Source: Steromphala cineraria (lineage: Eukaryota > Mollusca > Gastropoda > Trochida > Trochidae). From it: a stretch of DNA of 64,000 nucleotides. Under the pieces are notes generated by a model, which did not search any database, was not told the origin of the DNA, and saw only the letters and a program-made list of their open reading frames with translations. This document shows, piece after piece, positions 44,801 through 54,985 of the stretch. The DNA is taken from NCBI GenBank assembly GCA_916613615.1, contig OU744732.1, positions 27,042,673-27,106,672 of the forward strand, in the 5' to 3' direction. The position numbers were made by a program, and so were the translations under genes. Numbering within the stretch: the stretch's first letter is position 1; each line of letters starts with the position of its first letter.

Positions 44801-45434
44801 AATAAATCAAATATATAATGTTTAGTTCAGCCATGCGATTCCTTTTTTTAAATCAAATTGAATTAAAGGTGTTCACACAAAATGTCCACCAATGGACTTC
44901 ATGTGAATCTTTAAAATATGTCCTCTGAGTATGAATAATTGATTCAATTTGTGTACTGAGAGTACACTATCAAAATAATACATCATGCATTAACGTACAC
45001 TTATAAGTGATAAAATATAAAAATACAAACTTTTCAAAAAACGTGCTACTGCCCCTTTAAAGAAAAAAACACTTTCTCTTCAAAATCTTATTGATCTCTT
45101 CGCTATCTTCAACCAGCTTTTAGTTAATCTAAAATGTGAAAGCTTATAGTTCAACATGATATTGTATATATATATGAACATGAACAACAAAATCACGTAC
45201 TATTTTCAAAAAACATATTCGAGAGGTAGTAGCTCATATATTTCTCATAATAGTGCTAAGGTTATTTCCTTATGGAAAGAAATATACGTATAATCAAGGT
45301 CAATACAGCCCTTTTGAAATGTAAGAATGTTTAGAAGCAGATATTTGATGAGACATAATTCTAGATTTCAATTGAGAAAATAACTTACCAACTTGTATAG
45401 AAAACTGAGTAATCAAAAGAACAAACGTAAGCAT
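41684..45434 (-). CDS. Gene C: inverted, shortened PAN gene, possibly still coding
   Basis: Minus-strand exons: signal 45434-45389, PAN module 1 43975-43730, PAN module 2 42847-42620, C-terminal module 41898-41684. All are joined in phase 1 by GT..AG introns, giving 735 bases and an open frame of 244 residues plus TGA. No exon 4 counterpart was seen between 42620 and 42230. The exon 5 counterpart (42155-41995) has lost its first part and its donor site, so only skipping it keeps the frame. This is either a functional three-module paralogue or a pseudogene that is open by luck. The intron between modules 1 and 2 carries a 266-bp transposon. The gene points away from gene B. Confidence 0.6.
41995..42155 (-). 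pseudogene. Gene C: decayed counterpart of exon 5
   Basis: The minus strand reads KQDCVTLCLLAVNNAAVTW, then RGRNCKFDHVIR, close to exon 5 of A and B. Homology starts abruptly at AACAGGACTGTGTGAC; upstream is a (CT)n tract (42170-42193) instead of the first third of the exon. Where A has the donor ACA|GTAAGT this copy has ACA|GACAGG, with no GT. The only nearby acceptor would shift the frame. Asn replaces the third core cysteine (VNN for VNC). Confidence 0.75.
42168..42196 (+). repeat. (GA)n microsatellite
   Basis: GAGAGAGAGAGAGAGA-type run; on the minus strand it forms a CT tract just upstream of the exon 5 remnant of gene C. Confidence 0.85.
42620..42847 (-). CDS. Gene C exon: PAN module 2
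   Basis: 228 bases, the same length as exon 3 in genes A and B. Acceptor TTTCACAG, donor GTATGT. Reads DFNCFDYDTYK, then EEECRRICMLAVHCKGYTW and FQRCGLAVY, and ends RPKCD. All PAN core cysteines are present. Confidence 0.8.
42901..43166. mobile_element. 266-bp MITE with ~90-bp inverted ends and 9-bp target duplication
   Basis: AACTTTTAA flanks both sides (42892-42900, 43167-43175). The left end CAGTCTAAGTAAACCTAGCC is matched in reverse at the right (GGCTAGGTTTACTTAGACTG). The pairing continues through CTCACTATTATCCGTTACAC and GAGTCTAGAAAGG to about 90 bases. The element is nearly one large hairpin. The ends differ from the CATTCTCTC family, so this is a separate lineage. In an intron of gene C. 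Confidence 0.9.
43300..43545 (+). repeat. Interspersed repeat with AGGTCA motifs and GGACAGAC tail
   Basis: GTCAAGGTCAAGGTCACAAGGTCAAA-type sequence at 43338, then AAGGTCTCATCACAAGGGATCC, TATGACCAAGGTTGAAGTAT, ACGGACAGACAGACGGACAG, and a closing CCGATTCGGGGGCATAAAAA. A common mollusc repeat style. No protein is implied. Confidence 0.65.
43730..43975 (-). CDS. Gene C exon: PAN module 1
   Basis: 246 bases, acceptor ATTCCACAG, donor GTACGT. Starts GQCMFLLNTPMVG, has ECMDDCLTNTLQKCEVIVF, then KACKLHEEQE, and ends VVMQKTNC. It aligns with exon 2 of A and B with the same C-x3-C-x7-C-x11-C spacing. Confidence 0.8.
43980..44010 (+). repeat. (TGAG)n with GTTGGGGTTTATCG flank
   Basis: Five tandem GAGT units followed by TTGGGGTTTATCGTG. 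This resembles the end of a mollusc SINE type with GAGTGAGTGAGT tails, only partly preserved. Confidence 0.6.
44104..44430. repeat. Tandem duplication, 2 x 164 bp
   Basis: GAGGGAATGTTTTCAATATT at 44104 recurs at 44268. Both copies run through CCAACATTAACAATC and GCTCAATTAACGTATTAC to TTAGCAATGAAAT, with only a handful of differences. A recent local duplication in the first intron of gene C. Confidence 0.9.
44739..45056. mobile_element. TTAA element, antisense, left end deleted
   Basis: Begins AGGGAAAATGAAAGTTAATG, lacking the usual GCAGTAGCACG part, and ends AACGTGCTACTGCCCCT before TTAA 45057-45060. In the first intron of gene C. Confidence 0.8.
45389..45434 (-). CDS. Gene C exon 1: signal peptide
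   Basis: 46 bases on the minus strand: MLTFVLLITQFSIQV plus one base, donor GTAAGTTA. Same length, phase and M-L...ITQ pattern as exon 1 of gene A. Too short to appear as an open frame. Confidence 0.75.
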
Positions 45435-47150
45435 TCTGACTGTTCAGTTTCCACACTTCATTTGAGCAAACAATAGATGGTAATAATTTAGTCTGTGATT
45501 AGAATGTCGTAAAGGGGTTAATTATGTGAAATCCTTAGCTTATTAAGTTAAATGAAATGTTACGATAGTGTTACATTACACTGGATCTTCATCATGAAAT
45601 GAATTGGCTTTTATTTCTTATCTTGAAAATCCGATAAAAAAACATTGATAGGGGTCTTATCAGACGATCTCTTAAACATTAAAAATATGGAAATTACATT
45701 TTCTTCTTGCAGAAATTATACATTTACTGAAATCATTTAATATGTGTTTCAAAAATTGCTTGCTTAATTGGTTAAGACGAATTCAATAGTGAAAAAATAA
45801 AGAAATAATGAGCCCACCCATTTAATAATTGCTTGGTTTTGATCAGATTACCCAAAGCAAACATATAATCTTAACAAGGTATCTTGTAGAATTTATCTAT
45901 TTTTCACCAGTATCTAACTGCTTGGCAGCTTGCTTCCCCACAGGAATACAACATGAGAAATGAATAACCTATAGTAATCAACACAAATTAATGTTGTATT
46001 GGTTTATATATATCTATCTATGGTGAAAGTTCAATTAAGTGCACAGTCTTTACAGTAACATATGGTATATATATATTCTCCATTTCCATTATTAACACGA
46101 CCAACTTGCAAATGAACACGAGCTCCGAGCACATTTTCAAGTCGCGACTATAACTAAGATATGATGTATGTATGTTTTCTTTCAGTTCTTTGTAAATATG
46201 TAAGTTTCATAATCCTATACATTTGCATACGGGTTTCACGTCAACCCATTACGAAGCTTCATCTATTCTCTATATATATGTACGAAAATAGTTATCTTAT
46301 AGTTACGAGAAAAGTTATCTATCAGGTATATTATGCATTGTATTGCTAGTCTTCATTGTTACACAATCGCACACTCTCGTTTCACTTGACTTTAACATGA
46401 AGATCACCATATGCAAAATGGATTTCATAGAGTCCATCAAGTTTATAGTTAAAGAAATTAACAGATGTTAATCGTAATTCAAATCGAATGGTTCTTTGTC
46501 AAATAACTTTTTTAATCTCTTCTTATCTATATTTTATATTTATTATCAATTGAAAATCGGAGCACTTAAAACACTGGGACGGAAATTTCTTAAGATTAAA
46601 ACCTTCTTGCATGCGTTGGAGGGACACATTAAAGAATATGTTTGTATTGTATCTAATAAGTTTACACAGTCTTATACAAAGCAATAGAGTTTCGATAAAC
46701 GGAAAGTTTAGGTCAATTGTTTATAAATGAATGCCTTAATTTTGGATTGAAAATTATTCCATTCTTGTGCATCTTAATCTAATCTTTAAACCATTTTACT
46801 TTACAAATTGCCACCATATTTAAACCTTGTTCATTATTTCCAACATAATCAATACCAAAGAGCATCTTTTATTTGCTAGGCCGATGACAACAATTAATAT
46901 TTAAATGTCGTTGTTTTAAATAAATAAAAGTGATTTTTCATATAGAAAATGGTTATATAACAATTGTCAAGTTAACAGAACACTTCTCCAATTACTCCTT
47001 AAACATGCTAAAGATTGTTTTATTTTGATGATACTTAGCAGTACTGAGCATCGAATGAAGTGTGATACATTATCATTAATACTGTCAGTTAAGAAGCTAT
47101 TATAATCAAGAGTAGACGAGATAAGAGAAACAAGTAAGATAGTTACTTAC
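45435..47150. other. No recognised feature
   Basis: AT-rich DNA between the two signal-peptide exons. Frames of about 60 codons without motifs. Confidence 0.4.
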
Positions 47151-47196
47151 AGAAGAGATCAGTGAACTGAGTAATCAACAGTAGAATGGAAAGCAT
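47151..47196 (-). CDS. Second signal-peptide exon (alternative first exon or lost paralogue)
   Basis: 46 bases on the minus strand: MLSILLLITQFTDLF plus one T, then donor GTAAGT. It is clearly paralogous to 45389-45434 (L-L-I-T-Q-F shared). Its final T would recreate the TCA serine codon used at this junction in A and B. No PAN exon lies between it and 45434. It may be an alternative promoter/first exon for gene C or a relic of another copy. Confidence 0.65.
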
Positions 47197-48807
47197 CGTT
47201 CATCTAAGTGTCATGTCAACGTAGATGATGTTTTCGTTGGTTATGATGACCTTCATTTTATCAAAGTAATAATTTTCCTGATATTTGGTATGCTATTTTG
47301 CTAGATCTTGATATTGAAAATTAATTGGCTTTAGTAGTTTTACAACCATGTTGAATTGACAAAGAATAATTATGATATGATAGATAAACCTAAACGAAAG
47401 ATAAGATCAAACTGAAATACATCTATTTAAACAAACATTAAATAAAATAATATCAAAATGGATACATATTTACAGATGAAACATGTAGATATGATCAAAG
47501 TGACATATATTGACGATGAAGACAATATCTGTGCTGATCGAAGCTGTTTAAACTTTCCAGAAACTTTCTTTTAATCGCTCAATTTAAAGAGAAAATTAGT
47601 AAATTGCTTTATGAAAATATCCATCTTGAAGTTAGTATCAATTTCAACAAGTAAAAATAACGACAAAGTTTCTAGATTGCAACATGCTTGATTGTTTGTT
47701 TTTGAGAAAACTGTAAACGAATGATACTATATTTTCCCTTTATATGTTATATAAAGTTAATGTTTCAAACATGTCTATGTTCATGAATCTATTCAGTTTC
47801 GTCTCCCACAAACCGTTAGCACAAATAACAATGAGATAGATTTAATGTAAACTGAAGATTAAGGATAGTCAATTCTGACAAAAATTAGTGACATGTCAGT
47901 GGTATCTATACAAAACGAACATAATGTAAACGTCAGGCCCTAATTCTAACCAGTATGAAATACTTTTTGATATTTGATATTGGAAATGGCTTGGTCGAAG
48001 TGTCTGAATTCATACTCTCATAAACGACAAAAATACATTTTTAAGTGGAAGATTAAACCAAGTTAACTCTAAAAACAGATGCTACCAGATGTCTATATTT
48101 CAAAATAAATTGAAAACTAGAACTTGGATGTACCTCTTCCATAAAGTATCACTTTTTCGAAGTTGTCCCCTTTACAACAACTTTTAAATATTATTTCAAA
48201 ATCTGCACGAAAGTTAAACTGCACGAATAATTCACTTATAACCATGAGCATATATGCTCTTTATCTTGTGCATCTTGTTTTATGCATTAACTTTAAGACC
48301 TACTTTTACAGGGCCTATAGAGTCAAAACTTACTTCAAATGGATTATATAAATACATATATATTTATACATGACTTTACAGAAGTTTTGAATAGAAATAG
48401 TTACTTATAACTAACCATCTATTCCTCAATCTGTCTAAAAATAGTAAAGAAATTTAAACATACATAAAGATAAAACAGTATATACCTTTCATATATCTTA
48501 TTCACATTATCTAAAAATACAACACATATTTATTGTCAAATAATCAGACTTCTAATGATAAACGGTATTACTGCAAACTAATCTTGTTCATTTATCTTAT
48601 ACATTTTCCATATCTTTATCAGATCTTAGATATTCAATATAAATCATAAAAACATATTTGATACTGTCTTTAACGTCTTTTCATAATGATAAGGTGGGAT
48701 GTACATAAAAGATATGGTAATTCAGTGAATTTCTTTAGAGAAAATATATAATGAAAGCAGTTGCGACCTCACTTTAAAAAGAAGTCACAAGAACTTCATC
48801 GTTAAGA
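47197..48807. other. Intergenic region between divergent genes C and B
   Basis: AT-rich with no recognised motif. It must contain the promoters of gene B (+) and perhaps the distal first exon of gene C (-). I cannot identify a convincing TATA or initiator. Confidence 0.4.
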
Positions 48808-48853
48808 ATGCTTGTAAAACTACTCTACTTTTCGCAACTGTGTGCACTCATAT
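48808..48853 (+). CDS. Gene B exon 1: signal peptide
   Basis: 46 bases: MLVKLLYFSQLCALI plus T, donor GTAAGT. Same length and phase as gene A exon 1. Confidence 0.8.
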
Positions 48854-49164
48854 GTAAGTTGTCTGTTCTTATTTGCCATTAAACCTACGTAATTAATTTC
48901 ACTTACAGTAGGAATATAAAATGCATGTATCCATCGTGGTCTATTTAAGAAAGCTGTTTTTATGCGAAAATGAGATATTTAACTAAATGCTTTAAATGAG
49001 GGGATGTTTTTGCTGTTCCCTAGATTTCGTTTTATAATTTGATTTCTTTATTACATACACTGTAATTACGTTGAATTTGTTTGGGACGAATACCACTGCA
49101 ATGCATTATCAATGTCATTGTTGTCAGTGAGATCTAATCATTCCTACTGACCTTGTCTAGAGGG

Positions 49165-49239
49165 ATATCTCTTTAGCCGAATCGGTAGAGTGTCTGCCTC
49201 TCAACCCGGAGGTCCCGGCTTCGAATCCTGATGGATATG
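49165..49239 (+). other. tRNA-like sequence (SINE head or tRNA relic)
   Basis: A perfect A box TAGCCGAATCGG and a B-box-like GGCTTCGAATCC with one extra base. The ends ATATCTC and TGGATAT can pair over six bases. The T arm pairs poorly, so this is unlikely to be a working tRNA. It lies in intron 1 of gene B, about 80 bases before exon 2. Confidence 0.5.
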
Positions 49240-49319
49240 TATGACAATCACGTTTGTTGTATTCAATCTACCAAAATCTATGTTTCATGGTTTTCAAATC
49301 AAGACATATATGCCCACAG

Positions 49320-49571
49320 CAAGTCAGTGTATGTCCTTTGCCAGGAGAAGCGGACTGATAAAGCAAGTCCTCCCAGACAGAACTACCATCCTGAACAACA
49401 CTAGACTGGTCGACTGCATCGATGAGTGTCTGACAGACGGTATACAGACGTGTAAATCCATTGTGTTCAACCCCCTACATAGAACGTGTGATGTTATCAA
49501 TGGCTTTAAACCTAAAAAGAGTAAAGATATTGTTGTGATGACAAAGCGGAATTGCAAACAAAACATTGTCG
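49320..49571 (+). CDS. Gene B exon 2: PAN module 1
   Basis: 252 bases, acceptor TATGCCCACAG, donor GTAAGT. Starts SSQCMSFARRSG, then DCIDECLTDGIQTCKSIVF and RTCDVINGF, and ends VVMTKRNC. Same length and core spacing as gene A exon 2, but without the two extra cysteines of A. Confidence 0.85.
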
Positions 49572-50095
49572 GTAAGTTTTAGAATTATCATTTAAAACTG
49601 ACAGAAACCAAAATTGCAGGATGTCCTCGGGAGCATTGTTTAAATATTTTACTTTTCTGAAATCGCAAAAATATAATAGTGAGATATCATTTCAAGTGCA
49701 AGAAATATCAGGCTTTTTCAGTGTATCTGATATTGAATATTACATATGTGCTATCAAATTAATTGCAAAAAAAACGATAGTCCCCTAAATGAAGGAATTT
49801 TCTTATTCTTACTGTATTTTACTAATATCAAGTCTGAATATGACCCATTACAGCTACCATGGTTGGACAGTAACAAAGCATCATGTTATAACAGAATCAT
49901 CATTCTACGTCCTTTTTATGCTATAATTCACTGCAATGATAGATGATTTGAAAACTTCTTCGTGAAATGTTTCTGATGAAATCCAAAACAAAAGCTGATA
50001 CAATTGTCTATGCAATTTCAAACGTGACTTTAGATTCTGTGCCCTTGACCTTATTCAAAGATATAAATGATTTGATTTAACCCTTTTTTCTACAG

Positions 50096-50323
50096 ACTTC
50101 CAGTGTTTTGAGTCAATCACCTTTCGTAATCAGAAACTGTACTATTTGAATGGAATCGAGACTGAAGGAGAGTGTCGCCGTATTTGCATATTATTAAACG
50201 ACTGCAGGGCCTACTCTTGGTAACGATCTGCTAACAGATGTGGACTTCAAATGACCCCTTCCAGGCGTAAACGCCAACTAAAATATGGAGAAATGAGTTC
50301 AAGGAAACAAAAACATTGTAACA
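50096..50323 (+). CDS. Gene B exon 3: PAN module 2, interrupted by TAA
   Basis: 228 bases, acceptor TTTTTTCTACAG, donor GTATGT. Reads DFQCFESITF, then ECRRICILLNDCRAYSW, then TAA at 50221-50223, then RSANRCGLQM and KHCN in the same frame. The frame is otherwise preserved to the donor. Confidence 0.8.
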
Positions 50324-51225
50324 GTATGTACCTTTAATGGAACAGTTCCCGAATTTTAATAATTTCCTCAAATGTTCTCGAATTGATAATTGCTTGATGA
50401 TTAATTAAATTTCTTTTGATGTAAGAACAACTTTCCACTCAAAACGATTACCCAAAAAGTTTAAGCAGTTATCAAATATCAAGAAAACCTGCAAGCAGTC
50501 TTAAACCTTAAGCGTGAACACCTTTTAATCATTGGAAATAGGAAAATGTATATATGCTGCTATTATAGGAAACATTCATTTTATGGACTTCCATGTCCGT
50601 TTATTGTAGTGCAACCGGTATAATGTATTTTCGTTTTCGTGAGTATACTCTTTACAAAATGCCACTGTCAATATAGGGATTATCATTCAACCAATCTTGT
50701 TCTGTCTAGTTTGCACCAAAAAGTAATAAAGATTAATACCCATGCAGAGATGTCATATTGTTTTAACAACACGAGTGACTGTAAAATGATATTTCCCGAG
50801 TGAGAGCGATAGGTGTCATTTTACTGACATGAGACATAATGGCACAATACATTCGCCTGATGCAAATAAACGGCAATTAGCTCTAATTATGAGGAGGAAA
50901 TGTATGCAAGTCGATGTCTTATAAACTATAAGGCATTTCGGGAACACGTTACTGGCGATGCCACAAAAAGAAGTTCCTTCTAAATATTTGGATATCCAAA
51001 TTTCGGTTGTTATATATCGTGTAAGAGCAATACCAATTTCTCAAATGCTTATGAACTATCCGTTACTTACCATTGTTGATTTTGTGTGTTTAGCAAAATA
51101 ATCACCAGTTTAATCAAAAGTTTACGTCCACAATTTAGTACACAACGTCAGATATTTGAAACTCAGTGTTACTCATAAATCATTTGCATTACTATGATAA
51201 CATGATAAAACTTTGTTAAATTCAG

Positions 51226-51462
51226 GTAACCGATGCACTGTCATCAAGTTCAATGCCATACCTAGTCGAAAAGGAAAGCGTCTGGCTGCGAACTCAATGT
51301 CTCAATGTTACCAGAAATTCCGTCATGATAACCGGATTAAGATTGTTGACTGGAGCTATGAGAACAACGTTTGTAAAGTTCACACAAGAAGACTGTTCTC
51401 GGTGTACATGTCTTTCAAAAAAATCCTAGCGATCAAACAACAACACTGCAAAGGAAAACCAG
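51226..51462 (+). CDS. Gene B exon 4: degenerate PAN module 3
   Basis: 237 bases, acceptor TTAAATTCAG, donor GTTAGC (not the best consensus). Reads NRCTVIKFNAIPS, SQCYQKFRHDNRIKIVDW, NVCKVHTRRL and HCKGKPG, parallel to gene A exon 4. Confidence 0.8.
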
Positions 51463-51514
51463 GTTAGCTTTACTAGGCATATTGCTGGTTTCTTAACCTT
51501 GTAAAGCCTAGACA

Positions 51515-51690
51515 AAAGTCATTCTCTCGCTAAAAGAGTAGTGAAAATCATGAAAAATTTATCCAAATTCTGTTTTTGAAAAGACGAAGTCTAATGCAAT
51601 CAAAGTTAGTTGTGCAATCAGCAACACTGTTCAAAGTTCATGGCAAAGACCTCAGTAACTACAACCGTGTTTTCATTGGCTGTAATTTTT
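51515..51690. mobile_element. Worn Mutator-like MITE fragment
   Basis: TCATTCTCTCGCTAAAAGAG near 51519, then GCAATCAAAGTTAGTTGTGC and AATCAGCAACACTGTTC at about 51596-51632, match the interior of 54666-54985 and 20534-21143. In intron 4 of gene B. Confidence 0.55.
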
Positions 51691-51898
51691 AAATCGTTTG
51701 TTGTTAATTTTTTTTGAAAACCAACTAGAAACTAGGGCATTTGTCTTGTTAAAATAATCAAGAAATAATTTAACCTAACTCTTGGGAGAAAATGAGGGTA
51801 AGGTTGCCCATGCAAATAATAAATTCATTAAAACAATTCAAGCTGTCATTTCCCCCTTAATCGTTTTTACTCGCAAGATCATGTTTTCTCTCCTCCAG

Positions 51899-52111
51899 AT
51901 GTTTGCGAGGAGAAAATACTGAACACAATGATGCCAGGAGGTTTCCCTATATCTGACACTGATGAACAGGACTGTGTGACTCTCTGTCTTCATTCCGTCA
52001 ACTGTGCTGCCGTCACGTGGTCACGTGACCGGATCTGCAGATTTCATCACGTGTTGCGGAAGATGTCTTACAAACCAAACTGGACAACTTTCACAATTAA
52101 AAATTGTTCAG
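51899..52111 (+). CDS. Gene B exon 5: PAN module 4
   Basis: 213 bases, acceptor CTCTCCTCCAG, donor GTAAAG. Core DEQDCVTLCLHSVNCAAVTW, RICRFHHV, ends KNC. Nearly identical in DNA to gene A exon 5 over about 105 bases; CACGTG at 52014, 52022 and 52048 is conserved. Confidence 0.85.
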
Positions 52112-52940
52112 GTAAAGAAAAGGAAATTTTTTTATAAAGTCCTAGAACAGAGATAATTTGAGGCACACTGAAAGTCTCGATGTTGTAGGTTTTGAAGGGT
52201 TAAGTTGAGTGAGAAACCACAATGTTAACCAGTTTACTTTCAATAAATAAAATACATACATTGTAAATAATACTCTTACTTCTGATATGATAGTTTGGGC
52301 TTTGTTTCAAATACTCTTCGCATGTCATCTGTTGAAAGTTCATCATGGTTATCAATACATTTTTTTAAAATATTAGTTTCCTTTAATATTGCAGTAAAAC
52401 AAATAAATTTGAATTATCATTTTCCTGAGAGTTAATGTAAGACGTTGTGTTACCTGTTTTTGAAAGGCGAACAGGAGAAGCAATTTCATAAGTTTTCTTA
52501 AATGAATTGGAAATAATTTTAGTACAATGTGTTTTTACAAATATGACAAGTTGTTTTAATTTTGTTATGATTCTAGCTAAATACCAAGAATATGTGTAGC
52601 TCTTAACCACCTGAATCGAACAGAGTGTTGATAATCGCAATGCTCCCGAATGTTCACGTTCCAATTGTTTGTGGGATTAGTGATTGTTTTGATGACACTG
52701 AGGCATACAAAATCATTTAAGCGTTTTAATATTGAAGTTTGATACATATTCCTAAAGTAAGAAAGTGTTAGTGACACAGTTCATTTCAACTCATAGCTAC
52801 CTTGAAGATCATCATATATATATTGGAACAACCAATAAATCACCACGCTGTTTACTTTATGCATCAATGCGTGTATTTGATTACAAAGAAAAAATATCAT
52901 TTAGGATTTGAAACCTTTCAACATTGCGTGCTTTTTCTAG

Positions 52941-53164
52941 GTGACATCTCAGCCAAAAAGGTGCCATCATCCGGATGCGTCTGGCATGGTTTTCAGTCTG
53001 TTCAAAAGACGGTGTCGTCATATTGCTTCAAGTGTGCATCTCTGTGCCATATAAGGAAATGCACCAGCTTCGTGTGCAAGGGTCAACAAGGTCAAGGTCA
53101 TCATGATCAGTGTCAGCTTCGTTTTGATGAGGTCACCGGTCAAAAACTTGATAAAGGTAAGTAA
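52941..53164 (+). CDS. Gene B exon 6: cysteine-rich C-terminal module
   Basis: 224 bases to TAA at 53162-53164, acceptor GCTTTTTCTAG. Reads GDISAKKVPSSGCVWHG, YCFKCASLCHIRKCTSFVC, KGQQGQGHHDQCQLRFDEVTG. AATAAA at about 53967 is the first strong polyadenylation hexamer seen downstream. Confidence 0.8.
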
Positions 53165-53425
53165 GAACTATATTAATAACCTTCTAGCAATATGATGTGA
53201 TGTTTGAAAGAAACTTCCAAATCGTATCACATGTTTTGAGGGACCTACAACCTTGTGTTTCCCTCTAAGAGGTCTACCATGACAATGACAGAAACAGACG
53301 AATTTTAACAGTCATAGAATTGGCATTTTTGTCTCATCTTTAAGAGTAATTCCGTGATTTTTATTACATAATATTTTACTCGGATATTAACGTAGATGCC
53401 ATAATTCAATACATAAATTCTAAAT

Positions 53426-53574
53426 ACAGTAGAACTCGGATATAACGAACTCCAAGGGATCAAAGAATTTAGTTTGCTTTATCCGGTGTTCGCTATACGC
53501 ATATGATTTTAATGATATTTTATAGGGACGGGACTTCGCTATATCCGAGTGTTCGCTATATCCGTGTTCTACTG
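53426..53574. mobile_element. 149-bp Tc1/mariner-type MITE
   Basis: The flanking dinucleotide is TA on both sides (53424-53425, 53575-53576). The ends CAGTAGAACTCGGATATAAC and the complement of CAGTAGAACACGGATATAGC are inverted. TTCGCTATA-type repeats occur inside. No coding capacity. Confidence 0.85.
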
Positions 53575-53576
53575 TA

Positions 53577-54665
53577 TCTCACATATTCAATCCCCGATTT
53601 GCAGATATATTGAATTACTTGCTTTCATTGAAAATCTTAAAATAGTCACATATTTGGGAAGCCAAAATCATATGTCTAATTTACATGAATACTAATAATA
53701 TAACCTGATCAACTCGTTACTCTCTTTCTGGATGCCTTAGATAAGTTTTAAAAGTTACGTCCGGTTTTCGATCAACATCGCCATACGTCGTCCATTACTT
53801 TCCTGCAACAGTCGACCCTCCTCGATGGCACTATTGATAAAGATTGGCATATCTCTGACAACTCACGGGGTGGCTTTTCAACTTGCAGGAGGAAAGATAA
53901 GTGAGACAGACGAATTTTCACAGTCACAGAATTGGTAGAATCAAAGACAATATTGATTTACAATTCAATAAAAAATACTATCTAAGGTTTTATGTTGTTT
54001 TTTTCAGTGGAAAAAATCATCAACTATAAAAGCTATAGATATTTCGAATGATAATGTTTAAAAATACGAATATTTTATTAGAACCTTAATGTTATTAACG
54101 TTAAAATATCATGTAAAATGATAATTACCAATAATCCAATATAAATGAGAAATGACAGAATGACAGATGTAGCATACATGAGAGCATAGATAGGCCACAC
54201 GTGCTTCAAACAAAAACAATATAGACATTCTCCTATCCTGAGTGATGAACGAGAGGCGTCAGAATAAGACCAAAATAATACATCTATGTCTGTGTTTAAA
54301 CAGTGTTGTTTTGGCCATGAGGCCTTGGGTAACAATGAACTTTCCTTTCATTCTAAAAGTGTTTTTCGATGTTATGTTCGATGTTGACTTGCTGAGTAAA
54401 CAATGAATGAAATAATTCTTTTAAGTTTGCTACTGAATAATCATATGAATTTGGGGAAACAGCGCAGTGACTTCTGTAAATAAAGACATCTATTGCGTTA
54501 CATTCGTTTCAAATGTATGCCCATTGACTTCGGATTGACTAAGATTAAGTATAACGCTGACCTTCAAATGACATGTACACATTATTTCATGCAGTTCACG
54601 TTCACGTTAAGCGTTGTATCGAACATGTTTGTGTGAGCTTGATGAAACAGACACCCCTGTTTTGT
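53577..54665. other. No recognised feature
   Basis: A minus-strand 85-codon frame (54335-54078) is hydrophobic but shows no family motif or splice context. Confidence 0.4.
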
Positions 54666-54985
54666 CATTCTCTCCCCACAGAGACAGATCAAGTCATGTT
54701 GATTTAGACTCTGTTATATTACGACAAGTTTGTGGGATAGAATGGGAGATGGCTGATTGGAGGCAATCAAAATTAGTTGTGCAATCAGCGACGCTGTTCT
54801 TAAATCATCATTTTGGCTACTGAAACAAGGCAAAGGCATTGTGATGTGAACCACCCTTTCCATGCGAGAAACCTTGTCTTATGATAAAGAAATTCAAATG
54901 TATTGAGATGAAAGTTTTTTTCCGCCACAGGAAACTGCCGGAACCCACGGATTTCGACGTAATAGAACAGAGGCTAAATCAAATT
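54666..54985. mobile_element. Mutator-like MITE fragment, right end lost
   Basis: Starts CATTCTCTCCCCACAGAGAC and follows the 36249 element with the interior partly inverted. It reaches AATAGAACAGAGGCTAAATC near 54965, where it breaks off into the G-rich tract. Confidence 0.75.

Larger units (their letters stand above)
48808..53164 (+). pseudogene. Gene B: five-module PAN paralogue with one in-frame stop
   Basis: Exons 48808-48853, 49320-49571, 50096-50323, 51226-51462, 51899-52111 and 52941-53164 correspond one-to-one to gene A with lengths 46, 252, 228, 237, 213 and 224. All splice sites are GT..AG and all phases are 1. The joined sequence is 1200 bases and would give 399 residues, but TAA at 50221-50223 (after YSW) stops it in module 2, where gene A has a leucine codon. 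No other lesion was seen. Either a young pseudogene, a nonsense allele, or a sequencing error. The last exon could alternatively end at GTAAGT (53157) and continue, but the stop position equal to gene A argues against that. Confidence 0.75.

Noticed and set aside
49165..49239. Functional tRNA gene
   Set aside because: The T arm does not pair and the B box has an extra base, so it is called tRNA-like only.
53157..53162. GTAAGT at the end of gene B exon 6 as a donor to a seventh exon
   Set aside because: The TAA overlapping it gives exactly the same exon length to stop (224 bases) as gene A, and no further homologous exon was seen.
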